Assembly: GCA_030789695.1 (NCBI GenBank)
Contig: CM061141.1
Coordinates: 319,674,452 to 319,738,451 of the forward strand
Reading direction: 5' to 3'
Length of the DNA stretch: 64,000 bases
Source: Scilla litardierei
Taxonomy: Eukaryota > Streptophyta > Magnoliopsida > Asparagales > Asparagaceae
Part shown: piece by piece, positions 45,865 through 57,324 of the stretch
Layout: each line of letters starts with the position of its first letter
Numbering within the stretch: the first letter of the stretch is position 1
Notes under the pieces: generated by a model
What the model saw: the letters and a program-made list of their open reading frames with translations, nothing else
Databases searched by the model: none
Told to the model about the DNA's origin: nothing
Program-made: the position numbers and the translations under genes

Positions 45865-47574
45865 CACATCATTTCTCATATTACAAATATATACATGCCC
45901 ATTTCGCATGTTTATCAACTTTTGTTACATTGAGGCATTTCAGCGAACACTTGACGGGCGTAGTTCATATCAAGAAACACAATATCATATACATGTGCCA
46001 TTTGCAAAATTAAACTAACTTTCAAGTAACAACAATAATCATGTATCATATAGGGAAGTTTAACAACAATACCCAATTAATATCACCACTCAATTACTTC
46101 AGCTTGCAGGAAAATTGCAAACAGTCCAAACAATTGACTGATGTCACCCAATTATAATTAGAATTTAACAAAACTTTCCAAATGAAAGTTGTAGATATGT
46201 TAGTCCTAGATTCACAGATAAAATTTTATGTAAAAAATATTAAGTAGGTGATTTATGGTGAATTATTTGGTGAAGTGTGTCAGATCTGTTTTTCAGACAG
46301 ATTTCAGGGTCTGTATTAGAAGCCAATTTTGGGCATGTTGGAGCCAGAAATTCGACATATAGGCACTCTGATGAATTTTTAGAAAAACTTGTTAACTTTC
46401 TAACAAGATCAAGAACACAAAATTTCATTGAGTGTGCAGGTGTCTAGGCCAATTTTACTAAACTGTGTCAACACTAAAAATCAAATAGACATGTTGTAAA
46501 GATGGATTTATTTCTCCTAATTTCTGAATTGAACATATATCAAAATTTATATGATTTTGGGATAGAACTTCAAGATCTACAAGCTCATATTTTTTTGAAC
46601 CCAAATTCGAGCTACAGTAACCACAATCAAAGCAAAATCAGACATCAAGATTTCTGAATTTCAAAAGGAGATGACTTTGCTAAGAATTTCAAAGGGAAAT
46701 TGTGAAATTGAGCTATAGCATGTAAAAATTGACTATCCTCATCACATATTGGATAAAACATGCTATAAAAACATATTAGCAAAAATTAATTTGATGGAAT
46801 TCCAACCCAAGAGAGTTCCTACCTCAAATTCTTGATTTTTCTCCTTTCTTTCTCTTCCTTTCTTCTCCAACTTCTTCTCTCTTGAAATAAGCTTGAATTC
46901 CTTCTAATTGGAATTTAAAATTAGGGGTTTTGAGTTGAAGAATGAGGAAAAAGGGGAGCATGGTGGCCGGCCATGTCTAGGGGGTGGAGGGGAGAAAGGA
47001 GAAAAGAGAAGAAAGATTTAGAATTAGAAAGAAGAGTGTGGAAAGGAGGATAATTATAAGGGTAGTTCCTTCTCATGCAAAAATGGAATATTCCAAGGGA
47101 ATATTCCATGAGGCAATGACTAAAATACCCCTTCACCTTCCAAGCACTTACAAGTTTGCCATTACTTTAGGTACCGACCACTTTAGGATGTACGTACAGC
47201 AGCTTTAGTCCAAATGACCATTTTGCCCCTCGCCTTTCTAAAAATTTACGGGAGTTGCCCTTGGCCCCTAACCCCTTTCACACTTGCATAGCTCTTCCTA
47301 CACACATCCACACACATCCATGCATGCATACATGCTTCACACACACACACGTCTAACACATTCCTGTTGTTTTACACCCACGACGTCATTTGCACTTCTC
47401 CCGCATTCACTTTTCGCATTCTCTTCACTTAACCACGTATTACGGCCTAATCCCCCTTGCACTACGTCACATATACCGATATCTACACTTATTTCATACC
47501 CACGAATGCTTCGTAGGTAGAAATACCACGTGTGTTCAGTAGAATGCACGTATAGTGCAAAATAGGGCATGACA

Positions 47575-47890
47575 TCTAGGCCCCTAGCCCTGTTGTTCTG
47601 TCCCCCTTTCAGCATGATGTGTAGGTCTTTTCCAGCATGCGATATTCTGAGACTTTTTTTCCACACAACTTTAGGAGTGAGGTGATGCTAAAAAGAGCTG
47701 AGTTGTACTCGGCTATGGACTAAAAGTCCTGCAGTCTCAGTTTCTCCCACGCATATAGAGCCCTTGGTAGTATAACATCTTTCTGATATTTATACATGTC
47801 TTTAATGGCAGTCCACAGCTCAAGTGGATCTTCGACCGTAAGGTATTCATCCTTTAGGGTCTTGTCCACATGGCGGCAAATACCCAAATC
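47575..47890 (-). pseudogene. Ty1/copia gag fragment
   Basis: On the minus strand it reads RHVDKTLKDEYLTVEDPLEL, then KDVILPRALYAWEKLRLQDF, a stop, and IAEYNSALFSITS, matching the copia gag (UBN2-type) consensus. Later frames hold YRMLEKTY and GGQNNRARGL before solo LTR D. The N-terminal third is absent: at 47890 the sequence changes abruptly into GC-rich hairpin repeats. Confidence 0.8.
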
Positions 47891-48274
47891 ACAGGGGGAG
47901 GGGGCGGCGCCGCCTCCCCCCCCTCCTCGACTGAGGCGGAGAGGGGGGGGCGCCACCTCCCCTCCTCCTCGCATGAGGCAGAGGGGGAGGGGCCGCCCCC
48001 CCCGAAAACAGGGGCAGAGAGGGGCATGCCCCCATGCCCCCTCCCTCCTCAACTGAGGCGGAGGGGGAGGGGGCGGCGCCCCCTCCCCCCCGAAAACAGG
48101 CGGAGGGGGCGGGGACGGTGCCCCCCTCCTCCTCGCCTGAGGCGGAGGGGGAGGCCCCCCCCCCGAAAACAGGGGAGAGGAGGGGGCGTGCCCCCTCCCC
48201 CTCCCTCCTCGACTGAGGCGGAGGGGGCGCCGCCCCCTCCCCCTACCTTTCCTGTGACAGAGGGGGATGGGGCG
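47891..48274. repeat. GC-rich hairpin array, left part
   Basis: Alternating blocks resemble CCTCCTCGACTGAGGCGGAGG and CCCCCCGAAAACAGGGG, each a small palindrome, linked by GGGGGAGGGGGCGGCGCC. About nine palindromic units are present. Long open frames on both strands (for example 47720-48379 minus) arise from absence of A/T-rich stops and are not genes. Many runs of four or more G could form quadruplexes. Confidence 0.85.
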
Positions 48275-50748
48275 TGTCACGCCCCGTTTCCTATGTACGG
48301 GAGTGAGAACGTGAGCGGGTCCGCTTGTGCTTAAAGCAAGGAAGGAGTACTTTTTTTCTTCCTTCCTTGACTTAAACACAATAAGCGTTATTTAACAAGC
48401 AGGTCCCTGCACGCGAATTTCTCAGAAACATCACAAATATTTATTACAAATTTATTCCAGCGTTTTTAAAGCAAAGTACACAAAGCGACTTAGGCCTAGC
48501 ATGGCCGTACAATTTGCTGAAAGCCAACACACCTGAAAATAGCAAATACAACTAAATTGATAAAGACTGCAACAAAGTTCTAGTCTTCAGCAGGGAGGAT
48601 CTCAGCGTCCTCGTAACTCTGATCAGCGGGGTCCACTTCTAAGGTAGGATCCTCAAAAGCGGGGTCTGTAAGGTAATCATGTTCTGATCCTAACATATAT
48701 TTCACAAACACATGAAATATATGTCAACGAGAAGCTCGGCAAGGTATTTAAAGTAAAAGAATTAAAGAACAACTTGCAAAGGAACAAAAAGTGTTAGTAC
48801 ATATTAACGAAAAAAGTGCAAAAAGAAAAGTATGAGCGTTAGTACACATATTATAAATGATAAGTGCAGAAAGAGAAACATGACATATATGAAATTGCAG
48901 TTCAAGAAGTAAAGCTGTTGTATGTTTCATTTATTGTGCTCGTGATAAGTCCCTGTCCGGGTTGGTAGTATGTACTTGATGCACTCTATCATCGGGGGTT
49001 TACCGTGACGCCTTCTTGCTTGCCTCCATTGGTGTGGTTATGGAGGGAGCCGTAAGGTGGTCAAGCTACATCTACGAACCCTACTACTAAGGACCAACCC
49101 CACCCAAGTGTCATAACCAGTCACCGACTAGTTTCATTCTCCATCTGTAATCGATGGGTTTTGATTATATTTCGAGGGTTGTATCCTACCATCTGTTCCG
49201 TTTTGGTTCAAATGATGGTATGTAGAGAAAAGTTGTTCTTTTATCGAGGAATCATTAGCATGCAATGTTCGTTTTTTTATTTGTTACAACAATTAAAGTA
49301 TGAGCATGGTAAAATGATACTTGCACTAGTTTTAGCAGATGTCCCAAATTCAAATACAATAAATACTTGCCTCGGGGTGATGTTGGGTGTCCAGGTGGTG
49401 GTGATGTGAAGCACGTTTTATCTGCGTCAAATAGACTAGTGTCATCAGGCTAGTGGTTATCAAATAGTAAGCTAATTACAAGTTTAACATGGTATTTATT
49501 AGTCTACTTACTAAGTTTGACTATGGGGTAAAAAGTAATATGTTAAAATTCTAACCTTATAATTTAATACAACTTATTTTAACTCCCCCTCCCTAACTCA
49601 ACCTGCCTCCTCTATTACTATACATCTATTCTATTCTTAAGGCTAGCTCTCTTTTAGTTCTTTTTCCCATTTCTTGTCACTCACCGTCCTTTGTCTTCCT
49701 CTTTGTTTTTTTTGTTTTTTTTGTTTTCCAATGGCAATGGCAGCAAGACAAGTTGAAGGAGGAGGAGACTTACGTGCGCAAGGGGAGGAGGGAGGAGAGG
49801 CGACCGGCGGCGGGAGCTTTCCAGGCGGCGGTGGCTGTTGCTGGCAGGCGGCGGCGCGCGCAGGTGGCCGACGGCGGGCGGCTATGGTGAGGGGATGGGT
49901 CGGCCAAGGAAGGAGGGAAGGAGGAGGAAGGGAAAGGAAGAGGAGGAAGATGAAGAGGGTTGAATCTAAAGTTTATTTTCAGATTTGAGGTTTGTTAAAA
50001 TCAGATCTAGGGTTTGATTTTTTGAATCAGAAATTTTGGGTTTTGATACAAAGAAAAGAATAGTTAGGATTTTGAATCTGAAGTTGGGTTTCGAATTTCT
50101 CCTTGTATTTGATTTTTTTTTGTTTGAACCAGGAAATGGGTTTGTATGAGGAAAATTTGGGTTGTTTTGGTGGTGGATTGTTGGGAAGGATTTGGGTGGT
50201 GGAAGATGATTTTTGGTTTGGATTTTTGGCTTGGAGAATCTGTTTGCATGAGATTAGCAGTGATGAAGACGATGAGTTTGCAGATGAAGTATTGTCTTAA
50301 GAAGGAGTTAGCAGGGAACCCCAATTTGTCAAAGAGAATTAATTAGGTTAGGTTTAGGATTAGTCAAAGGGTTAATAACTATTTAGTCGTTCATCTTAAT
50401 TAAGTTAGGTGAGATGTTGAAAAAAAAGAGATAGTTTGAAACGTATCGGATTGTAAGGGATTTAAAACGTGCAACTAATATATGTTAAGTTAATTGAGTA
50501 ATTAACTAACGGTTAATTAGTAAACGTAATTAAACAATAAAATATTATTATTTTAATACCAAATTACCCACTTATAAACGACTCCGAAAATTTACAAAAA
50601 AATAGCCACGGGTTCGTATCATCGCGAGGATCACGAATACGAAGTCTATTATCTGATTTGAGTTACGAAAAAAACATAAAAATCATTTACTCCGATTGAA
50701 TCCGTCTTTGATACGAAAATACGTGTACGACGAAATCAGGCCGTTACA
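48275..50748 (-). mobile_element. Solo LTR C (2474 bp), TSD GGGCG
   Basis: It starts TGTCACGCCCCG, ends GGCCGTTACA, and is flanked by GGGCG at 48270-48274 and 50749-50753. Sequence near its right end (cytosines and TACGAAGTC... blocks around 50630) matches the A LTR family in the minus orientation. A pyrimidine/purine-rich segment at 49680-49960 takes the place of the leader-like part of the A LTRs; its open frame is not called as a gene. No interior remains. Confidence 0.9.
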
Positions 50749-50930
50749 GGGCGGCCCCCCCCCCCCGAAAACAGGGGAAGTGGAGGGGACGGTGCCCCCT
50801 CCCCCTCACTCCTCGACTGAGGCTGAGGCGCCCTCCCCCCGAAAACATGGGAGGGGAGGGGACGGTGCCCCCTCCTCCCCACGAAAACAGGGGGAGGGGG
50901 AGGCGGCGCCGCCACTCTTCGGTATTGGTG
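50749..50930. repeat. GC-rich hairpin array, right part
   Basis: It continues the CCCCCGAAAACAGGGG and CTCGACTGAGG units after solo LTR C, ending GGCGGCGCCGCC near 50912. A 13-base sequence GATTTGGGTATTT (50932-50944) just outside is the exact reverse complement of AAATACCCAAATC at 47878-47890 on the other side. Confidence 0.8.
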
Positions 50931-50944
50931 GGATTTGGGTATTT

Positions 50945-51812
50945 TTTGAAAGACACCCCAAACGTTAGGTTATTTTCTTTTGGGAATAGTATCAAGGCAG
51001 AACGGGTATAATTTAACCAAAAAACCCTAAAAAGATACTGTTGTCTATGACTTAAACATTCAGGATATTAGGTTGAAAACAGCCCCAAAACGTTAGGGTA
51101 TTTTTTTTTGTGTGTACCCCTTTCTAAATTCAACAACTCAGTGGTTTTTTAAAAAGGGTGCTTTGGGCATTTCTCTAAAAATTAAGCGGTATGTGAACTG
51201 GGCAAAAAGTTCTGTTCGCATGGCAACTCCCCCTTTCGCGTTCTCATTTTTTCCGGTAAATTTTACTTTTTTTTTTCCTCTCTTTCCGTTTTTTCACCTT
51301 CATCTATCAATCAGAGATAAGCTGAGGGCGATTTGGAGGGAAATTGTCTAAATCAGGTAATATCTTTGATCCTTTACGAATTTCATCTTACCCGTTTGTT
51401 TGCCCTTTTGAGCCTGCAATTTTGGGGTTGAAGTGCGAGTTTTTTAGCCTTATCATGCATTTTTCTTTGCTATGACCCTTTAGTTCCTAAATTTGAAGAG
51501 ACCCATTTCTTTCAAATGTTTATCTTAATTCTGTTTGCATTAAAAATGGGATCTTTTCTTGTCTCTTTACACGGGTTCTGCCCATTTCCCTTGTAATTAT
51601 TTAATTATGTAGTTGCATTTTTTCGATGATATATTGCAAAAGTGGAGTAGTTGTTATAATTCCAAAAGGTACACTAAAAGTTGGAATTTTTTCTGGATCT
51701 GTTAACATGGTTCGCTTTAAATTTTCATATAAATACACCTATGTTTTATGATGATGATGTGAATACTGGAGTTTTTAGTAGGACAACGGGATACAATTCT
51801 TCGTGTCTAGGC
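50945..51812 (+). promoter_or_regulatory. Promoter and 5' leader of the FRS gene, with a probable leader intron
   Basis: Two diverged blocks with CCCCAAACGTTAGG...TATTTT (50962 and about 51085) suggest small decayed insertions. A strong donor CAG/GTAATA at 51356/51357 follows a pyrimidine-rich stretch (about 51255-51310). An acceptor TTTTTAG at 51778 would give a 422-bp leader intron and leave no upstream ATG before 51813. The transcription start is not resolved. Confidence 0.4.
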
Positions 51813-54800
51813 ATGGCAGACGAATCATATATTGAAGGCTCTTCTGCAAAGGATGTTGAAATTGTTTATGTGAAAGAACAAGTTGTGGGGGAAGACGTTG
51901 TTGGTGCCAATCCAAACCCTGAACCGGACCATGAATCCAATTTTGACCAGAACACCGTCTCAAGTGATCAAAACAAGGGCAATAATGATACTGTTGTTGA
52001 CAATGAGACCCCTCGGGTCGGGATGGTGTTCAAAACCTTTGAGGAGGTTTATGGCTTTTATAACCAGTATGCTCGGAAAATAGGATTTGGTACGAAGATA
52101 AGGAGGTCATGGTATAGCCTCGATGATGGCCAGTGCAACAAGTTCATGCTCACATGCTGTAAAGAGGGAAGGAGGGAGTACAAGAACTCAGAAAGATGCA
52201 GCTCTTATCGCTTGAGATTGTCTGCTCGAACCGATTGTCAGGCCCGGATCAAGGTGATAAAGAGATACGCCGATGGGTTGTTCCACTTGACAGAAGTTAT
52301 TCTTGAGCACAATCATCCGGTGAACCCATCCATGTCGCAGTTCTTTCGGTCACATAGAGGTGTAAATGATAGTGGGAAGAAGATGCCTGTGATGCGGGTT
52401 AAGGGGCATAGAGAGTTAGTTTCTGTTGAAAATGAGGGTGAGAGTTCGGTTGGAAAGGCACAAACTTCATCATTTTTAGGGAGAGATGATGTTGAAGCTC
52501 TTCACCAGTTCTTCGCCCGCATGCAGTCTACAAATACGAATTTCTTTTATTTGATCAATTTGGATGAGGATGGTCGGTTAAGGAATGTGTTTTGGGCTGA
52601 TGGAAGGTGTAAGGCAGAGTATCAATACTTTGGTGATGTAGTTACTCTTGATACAACCTACCTGGCGAATAATTATGAGACGCCCCTTGTTACTTTTGTT
52701 GGAACAAATCACCATGGTCACTCTATCTTGTTTGGCTGTGCATTGCTTTCGGATATGAGTGCTGAAACATATAGGTGGTTGTTTAAGTCTTGGCTGTCCT
52801 GCATGTCAGGAAGTCCCCCAAATGCCATTATCACAGACCACTGTAAGGCCATACAAGAAGCTGTTGCAGAGGTGTTTCCAGGGGCTAGTCATCGTATGTG
52901 TTTATGGCATATTATGAAAAGGATGCAGGAGAATTTGGCAGGGTATGCTGAATATAAGGCTATTAAAGAAACGATGAAACGGGCTGTACATGACTCAGTC
53001 AGAGTTGAAGAGTATGAAGAAGAATGGAGAAATATGATAGAAACATATGGGCTTGAGGATAATGAATGGCTCAAATCTCTGTATGAAAACCGACATAATT
53101 GGGTGCCTGTTTTTGTGAAGGAATCATTTTGGGCTGGGATGTCTAATATTCGGCATAAGGAGAATGTAACGTCATTTTTTGATGGATATATTTACCCAAA
53201 AACTTCATTAAAGCAATTTGTATGCAAGTACGAGGCAACTTTACAAAGTAAATATGAGAAGGAAGTCCAAGCAGATTTTGATTCTTTCAACAAAAGCCCT
53301 CAGCTGATATCAAAATTTTACATGGAAGATCAATTACGCAAGATCTACACGGTTGACATGTTCAAAAAGTTCCAAGAAGAAGTGAAGGCCATATTATATT
53401 GCAATACTGCTCTGGTTAGGGTTGATGGTCCATTCTCAATATTTGATGTGCAAGAACCCTCGAGGATGAAAGATGGTAATCAGATGGAAAACAAGGATTA
53501 TGAAGTTACTTACAATTCAAATGAACAGGATGTTCGATGTATCTGTTGCTATTTTCAGTCCACGGGCATATTATGCAGGCATACACTGTCGGTGCTCAAC
53601 TTCCTCGAGGTGTACGAGATTCCACCACAGTTTATTGTTGATCGTTGGCGAAAGGACCATAAGCACAGGCATGGTATGGCTTATTCTTCCAATGATGCGG
53701 TGGCGAATGGGCCGATGGAACGACATGATAATCTGTACAAGCGCTGCCTTAGATTTGTTGAGCTCGGGGTTATTTCTGACGAACATTACGAGTATGCGCT
53801 GAAATTGATTGGTGAGGTCACCGAGGAACTTATTACAAATGATTGCACAGTCAGTGACATGCTACCAAGGAACAGTAGTAGTATTGGTGGAAGAAGTACG
53901 AGAAACGAAGACCCTGACTTTCATGATCTTGCTCAAGTAAGGCAGAAAGGTCAACTGCCCAAAAAGAGGAAAGACTTTTTAGCAGAGAAAGTGGTTAAAA
54001 GTAGCAAGAAGAAGGTATTATTCACATTTACTATACACATATACGCCCCGTTAAGCACATTAAAATGAACTAAAATAAAATTTATTAAAAAAATCAATGC
54101 TTCCATTTTGATGGCCAATGATGTCAAAATGTTACTTTGCAGGCTTCGCAAAGGAAATCAGTGATTGCCGATCAAAATGATGACTTGCTTCATGTTGGCC
54201 CGGATACACCACAGTTTGATCCACATATCTGGACCCAAGATAGCATCAATCTAACAGTCATATTCATAATCAAACTGTTTTATATTCATAGATTATGTAC
54301 CTACCATTATTGTCTATATTAACTTCATAATGAAAATTTTCAGGAACAAGTTAGCCCCACAAACCTGTCAATTGGTAACCACTTTGGAATGCAACTGAAC
54401 CACCCACATGCACTTGACAATCAATCTGGGATTCGCTGGAGCTTCCAACAAATGTTCCAAGTTAGTATTTGTAACATCATGTCTATGTTTTAAAAAGGGC
54501 GAACCCGAAATTTTTTAGCCATTTCGTGTTGGACCTTTTCCTGTCCAATCTGAAGCACCTCCCTGAAACTTTTTGGTTTTGATTATTGTTTTATCATTGA
54601 ATTTTATGCCGCTAAGGACTAATTTTAGCTTGTCATGTCATTTTGAAATTTTGGAGCCAGTTTGCATTTGTAGGTCAATTTTTCATCTTTGTGCAATTTT
54701 TATTTTTATTTTTAAAATTGATTAAGTTTTTATTTATTTACAAGAACCGATCAAGTTTGTCCACATCAGACTTCTAAGAGGCGTATGTTAGCACTGACAT

Positions 54801-55219
54801 GTAGGGTCAATTTTATTTATTTATTTATTTATTTATTTATTTTTTTGCGGGGGGAGGGGGTGTTTACCGAGCTAAAAAATTGTAGAGTGAATGTTGTCCC
54901 AAATAAAAAGGAAGTTGGGGCCACAGTGACCGGGGTTGGCAACCCCGGCCAAATTTGGCCCTAACCCATATTGACAGGGGTTGTCAACGCCGGTGTTTAT
55001 AAGTCGTCCACCTCAACCCAAGGAAACACGTGCGAAGGCTGCTGTCGTCGAAGTGGTTGAGTTGTAAATATTTTTGGTCGATTTTAAAAAATCCTTTCAA
55101 AAAATTTGCCTATATTGAAAATTTGTCCAGGAATCTATTGTATAATGATGAGGTTGGTGTTGGTTCACTTGCAGCAAGGTCATACACCAGAAGCACCTCC
55201 GGGTCCATGGTCTGGGTAG
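51813..55219 (+). CDS. FRS: FAR1-RELATED SEQUENCE (FAR1/FHY3 family) protein
   Basis: Exons: 51813-54014, 54143-54256, 54344-54460, 55175-55219; all junctions are phase 0 and GT-AG. The donor at 54257 (GTCATA) is weak. The product is about 825 aa. In order: acidic N-terminus; FAR1 DNA-binding domain (Cys2-His2, from GMVFKTFEEVYGFYNQYARK to EHNHP, about residues 70-175); MULE-type transposase domain (FGDVVTLDTTY, AIITDHCKAI, ASHRMCLWHI, about 275-400); SWIM zinc finger CICCYFQSTGILCRH (about 570-590); basic KKRKDF end of exon 1; short tail ending PGPWSG. The family are domesticated Mutator transposases acting as nuclear transcription factors in light signalling and development. The start at 51813 is chosen because it follows the likely leader intron; an in-frame ATG at 51741 would add 24 residues. 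No damage was seen. Confidence 0.88.
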
Positions 55220-55660
55220 AGCATTGGCATCCAACAACAGAGAGTAACTTAGGTATTCTTCAATGCCCTGCCTTTCACTTTTTTTCCAACTTGGTGGATT
55301 TTGTTGGTTAAAAGAGAATTAATGAAAAGTAATACCATTAGATAGATTTCGGCTTTTTGTTTTATATACTGGCCGGAATGGTTGTGTGAACCTCGTATTC
55401 CTTTGTTGAACTAAATTTGTATGGAGTTGGCCTTAGTTGCATTTTTATTTAAACAGATTTGTTGATCACAGGGACTTGCGAATCGTCAGAATGCAGTAAG
55501 AGGCATCCTAAGAGAGAGATTCTCCCAGTATAAAAGGATACGAAGCAGTGTACTCGTGTCGTCGCTCTTTTTGCATATCTATGTACAACATTTTTGTTTG
55601 TCGCAAATGATGGATTTTTGTACATAAGTGAATCCTTGTATAAAGGCTTCACGGGTCCAA
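55220..55660 (+). other. 3' untranslated region of the FRS gene
   Basis: Follows the TAG at 55217-55219. A CAG/GGACTTGCG junction at about 55472 looks like an acceptor, so the 3' UTR may contain an intron. The polyadenylation point is not resolved. Confidence 0.35.
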
Positions 55661-57324
55661 TGGCTATATCTTTGACGCCTCTCTTAGCGATCTTTTTACG
55701 AATGTTATGTTAATTTTGCATGTCTGCCACGAATGTTATGTTAATTTTGCATGTCTGCCTTCATCGCAATTGTATATCGTTGAAACTGTCAAAAGATCTT
55801 GAAATGTATGTATCATTGAATTGCATCAACTCGGAATGAAGTCGTAGGTGCATGCAGAGAGGAATTTCTCCAAGGAAAAATGTTGCTTCAGTGTATTTCA
55901 GTTTGCATGCAGGACTGCGGTACAAGGAAGGAAAGAGAGCAAATTTAGTATATGCCATTCAAGTTGGAATTTGTCATGTTTCTTATGCTACAGATTTTGT
56001 AACACAAACTAAAATGCAGAATAAAAACTATTGAAAGTCTCTCGAGCATGAAAGTTTCAGGCATAAGATAGGGCATGGATCCCATCAGCCTATGGATTCT
56101 AATCAGCAAGATACATGCTAAGCTCTACAAATCCACAAGTGAAACATCAATCCTGGAAAATGAAGGATGCAGGCCTTGGGGCAAATAAATCGGTTAGCTC
56201 GAAGACAATAATGTTGTTACATTATCATGTTTCATATCTCACATGTTGCTAGGATACAATGAAAGCCTGCATCAATACAGGGCAATTACAGACAGCCTGA
56301 CAAATGCAAATTGCAAATTGCAAATCAGAAGCGAACCAGGCTTGAGACATTATATCTATTAAACCATCCTGAAATTTTCGATTGAACATTTAGGATACAA
56401 ATTTAACAGCAAACAAGGATCACCCAAGTAAAATGCCACAACCCCAACATCAAACGCCGTCAAAACATCATCTATTTACAATCTCGAGCACAAAATTTGG
56501 CTTGTTAAACCATCCTCCATCATCTGGCCTCAAGGACATGGACCTTCAATTTTTCCATTCCTACATGGAATTTTTGGAGAGAGAAAATAAGGGATAACTG
56601 ATAGTAAATGGGGAATATACATAATAAAAAGAAACAAGTAACATCTTAAAATTTGTAGTTTTGTACTTCACCTCTCAAGTATTATCATCTGTGGTCACGT
56701 ACATTTAATGTGAAACTGCAACAGGAAATATCTTCTTCCAATATGAGGCCATACCTCTAACCTGATAAACATAATAAAGGTCATAACCAATGTGAAACAC
56801 ACATCCAAGGAAAGAATCGCATGCTTCAGCTAGAGCCAGTAATCACACTCCCTATACTTCATAGTTTGTAACACTTACAATGTACCTCTGCTTTCATGAT
56901 ATTATAATAAGAAAGGCAGATTAGTTCCATAATACCAAGGACCAATCAAGTTCAGTGAAGATCAGTACTTGGCCTAGTTAAAATGTTCTGATTGTAAAAT
57001 GATAGCCAATAATGTAACAAGAACTTTGTGGAACACCTGGCATCTTTATAGGGTTATCACCATTAGTGTCAAATTCGGCATTTAATATGGTTTTTTCTTA
57101 CAAAATTAATTAAATCTATTCTAGATTGGCACCAAACATATCTAACGATACAGGCAGGGTTAGGCCTGGATGTGACCCAGGTCAGATTGGGATTCAGACC
57201 GGGACATAAACCAAACTGGTTCCAATTATTCATCGTATGAAATGGGGTAGAAATGGCGCATATCCGCGCGCATGCACACACACACACCCCTCCCCACAAT
57301 AAAAAACAATTTTTAGATGGGTAT
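55661..57324. other. Intergenic DNA, no gene recognised
   Basis: No conserved frame on either strand. It contains a perfect 31-bp tandem duplication (separate entry) and a short CACACACACA run near 57280. The minus strand near 56560-56470 has TGTAG/GAATGG followed by a few codons and a stop, which could be a last exon, but nothing supports it further. Confidence 0.45.
55698..55759 (+). repeat. Perfect 31-bp tandem duplication
   Basis: Two identical adjacent copies (55698-55728 and 55729-55759) begin ACGAATGTTATG and end TGTCTGCC. Confidence 0.95.

Larger units (their letters stand above)
34593..47574 (-). mobile_element. Solo LTR D (about 2.6 kb), split by chromovirus B
   Basis: On the plus strand it starts TGTCACACCCCG at 34593 and ends GGGCATGACA at 47574. 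It is interrupted by B (35524-45864) plus one target copy; the remaining LTR is about 2.64 kb. The flanks are ACTAG (34588-34592) and TCTAG (47575-47579), a target duplication with one mismatch. Removing it joins the gag region of the copia element in a readable frame. No interior sequence is present, so it is a solo LTR formed by recombination. It belongs to the TGTYAYRCCC-type chromovirus LTR group, like A and C. Confidence 0.8.
17559..47890 (-). mobile_element. Ty1/copia element, host of the nested cluster
   Basis: Read on the minus strand, surviving pieces in order are gag (about 47575-47890), zinc knuckle, protease, GAG-pre-integrase and first part of integrase (33340-34592), second part of integrase, RT and RNase H (about 23930-26558), purine tract and LTR (17559-17724). 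Removing each nested insertion and one target duplication gives a continuous integrase frame at the 26558/33335 join, which supports the reconstruction. The 5' LTR and N-terminal gag are missing beyond 47890, where the hairpin array begins. Many stops and frameshifts show that this is the oldest layer. Confidence 0.8.

Noticed and set aside
34593..47574. D considered as a full element with B as its interior
   Set aside because: B has its own LTRs and CACAT duplication, and the D ends belong to a different LTR sequence; D without B has no interior.
47720..48379. 219-codon minus-strand frame
   Set aside because: Only its end is copia gag; the rest runs through the hairpin array and encodes Gly/Pro/Arg repeats.
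49674..49988. 104-codon frame with a hydrophobic start resembling a signal peptide
   Set aside because: Lies inside solo LTR C in the leader-like segment; Gly/Arg-rich tail without domain.
56470..56570. Possible last exon of a minus-strand gene
   Set aside because: Only an acceptor-like site and a few codons; no upstream exon or homology could be recognised.
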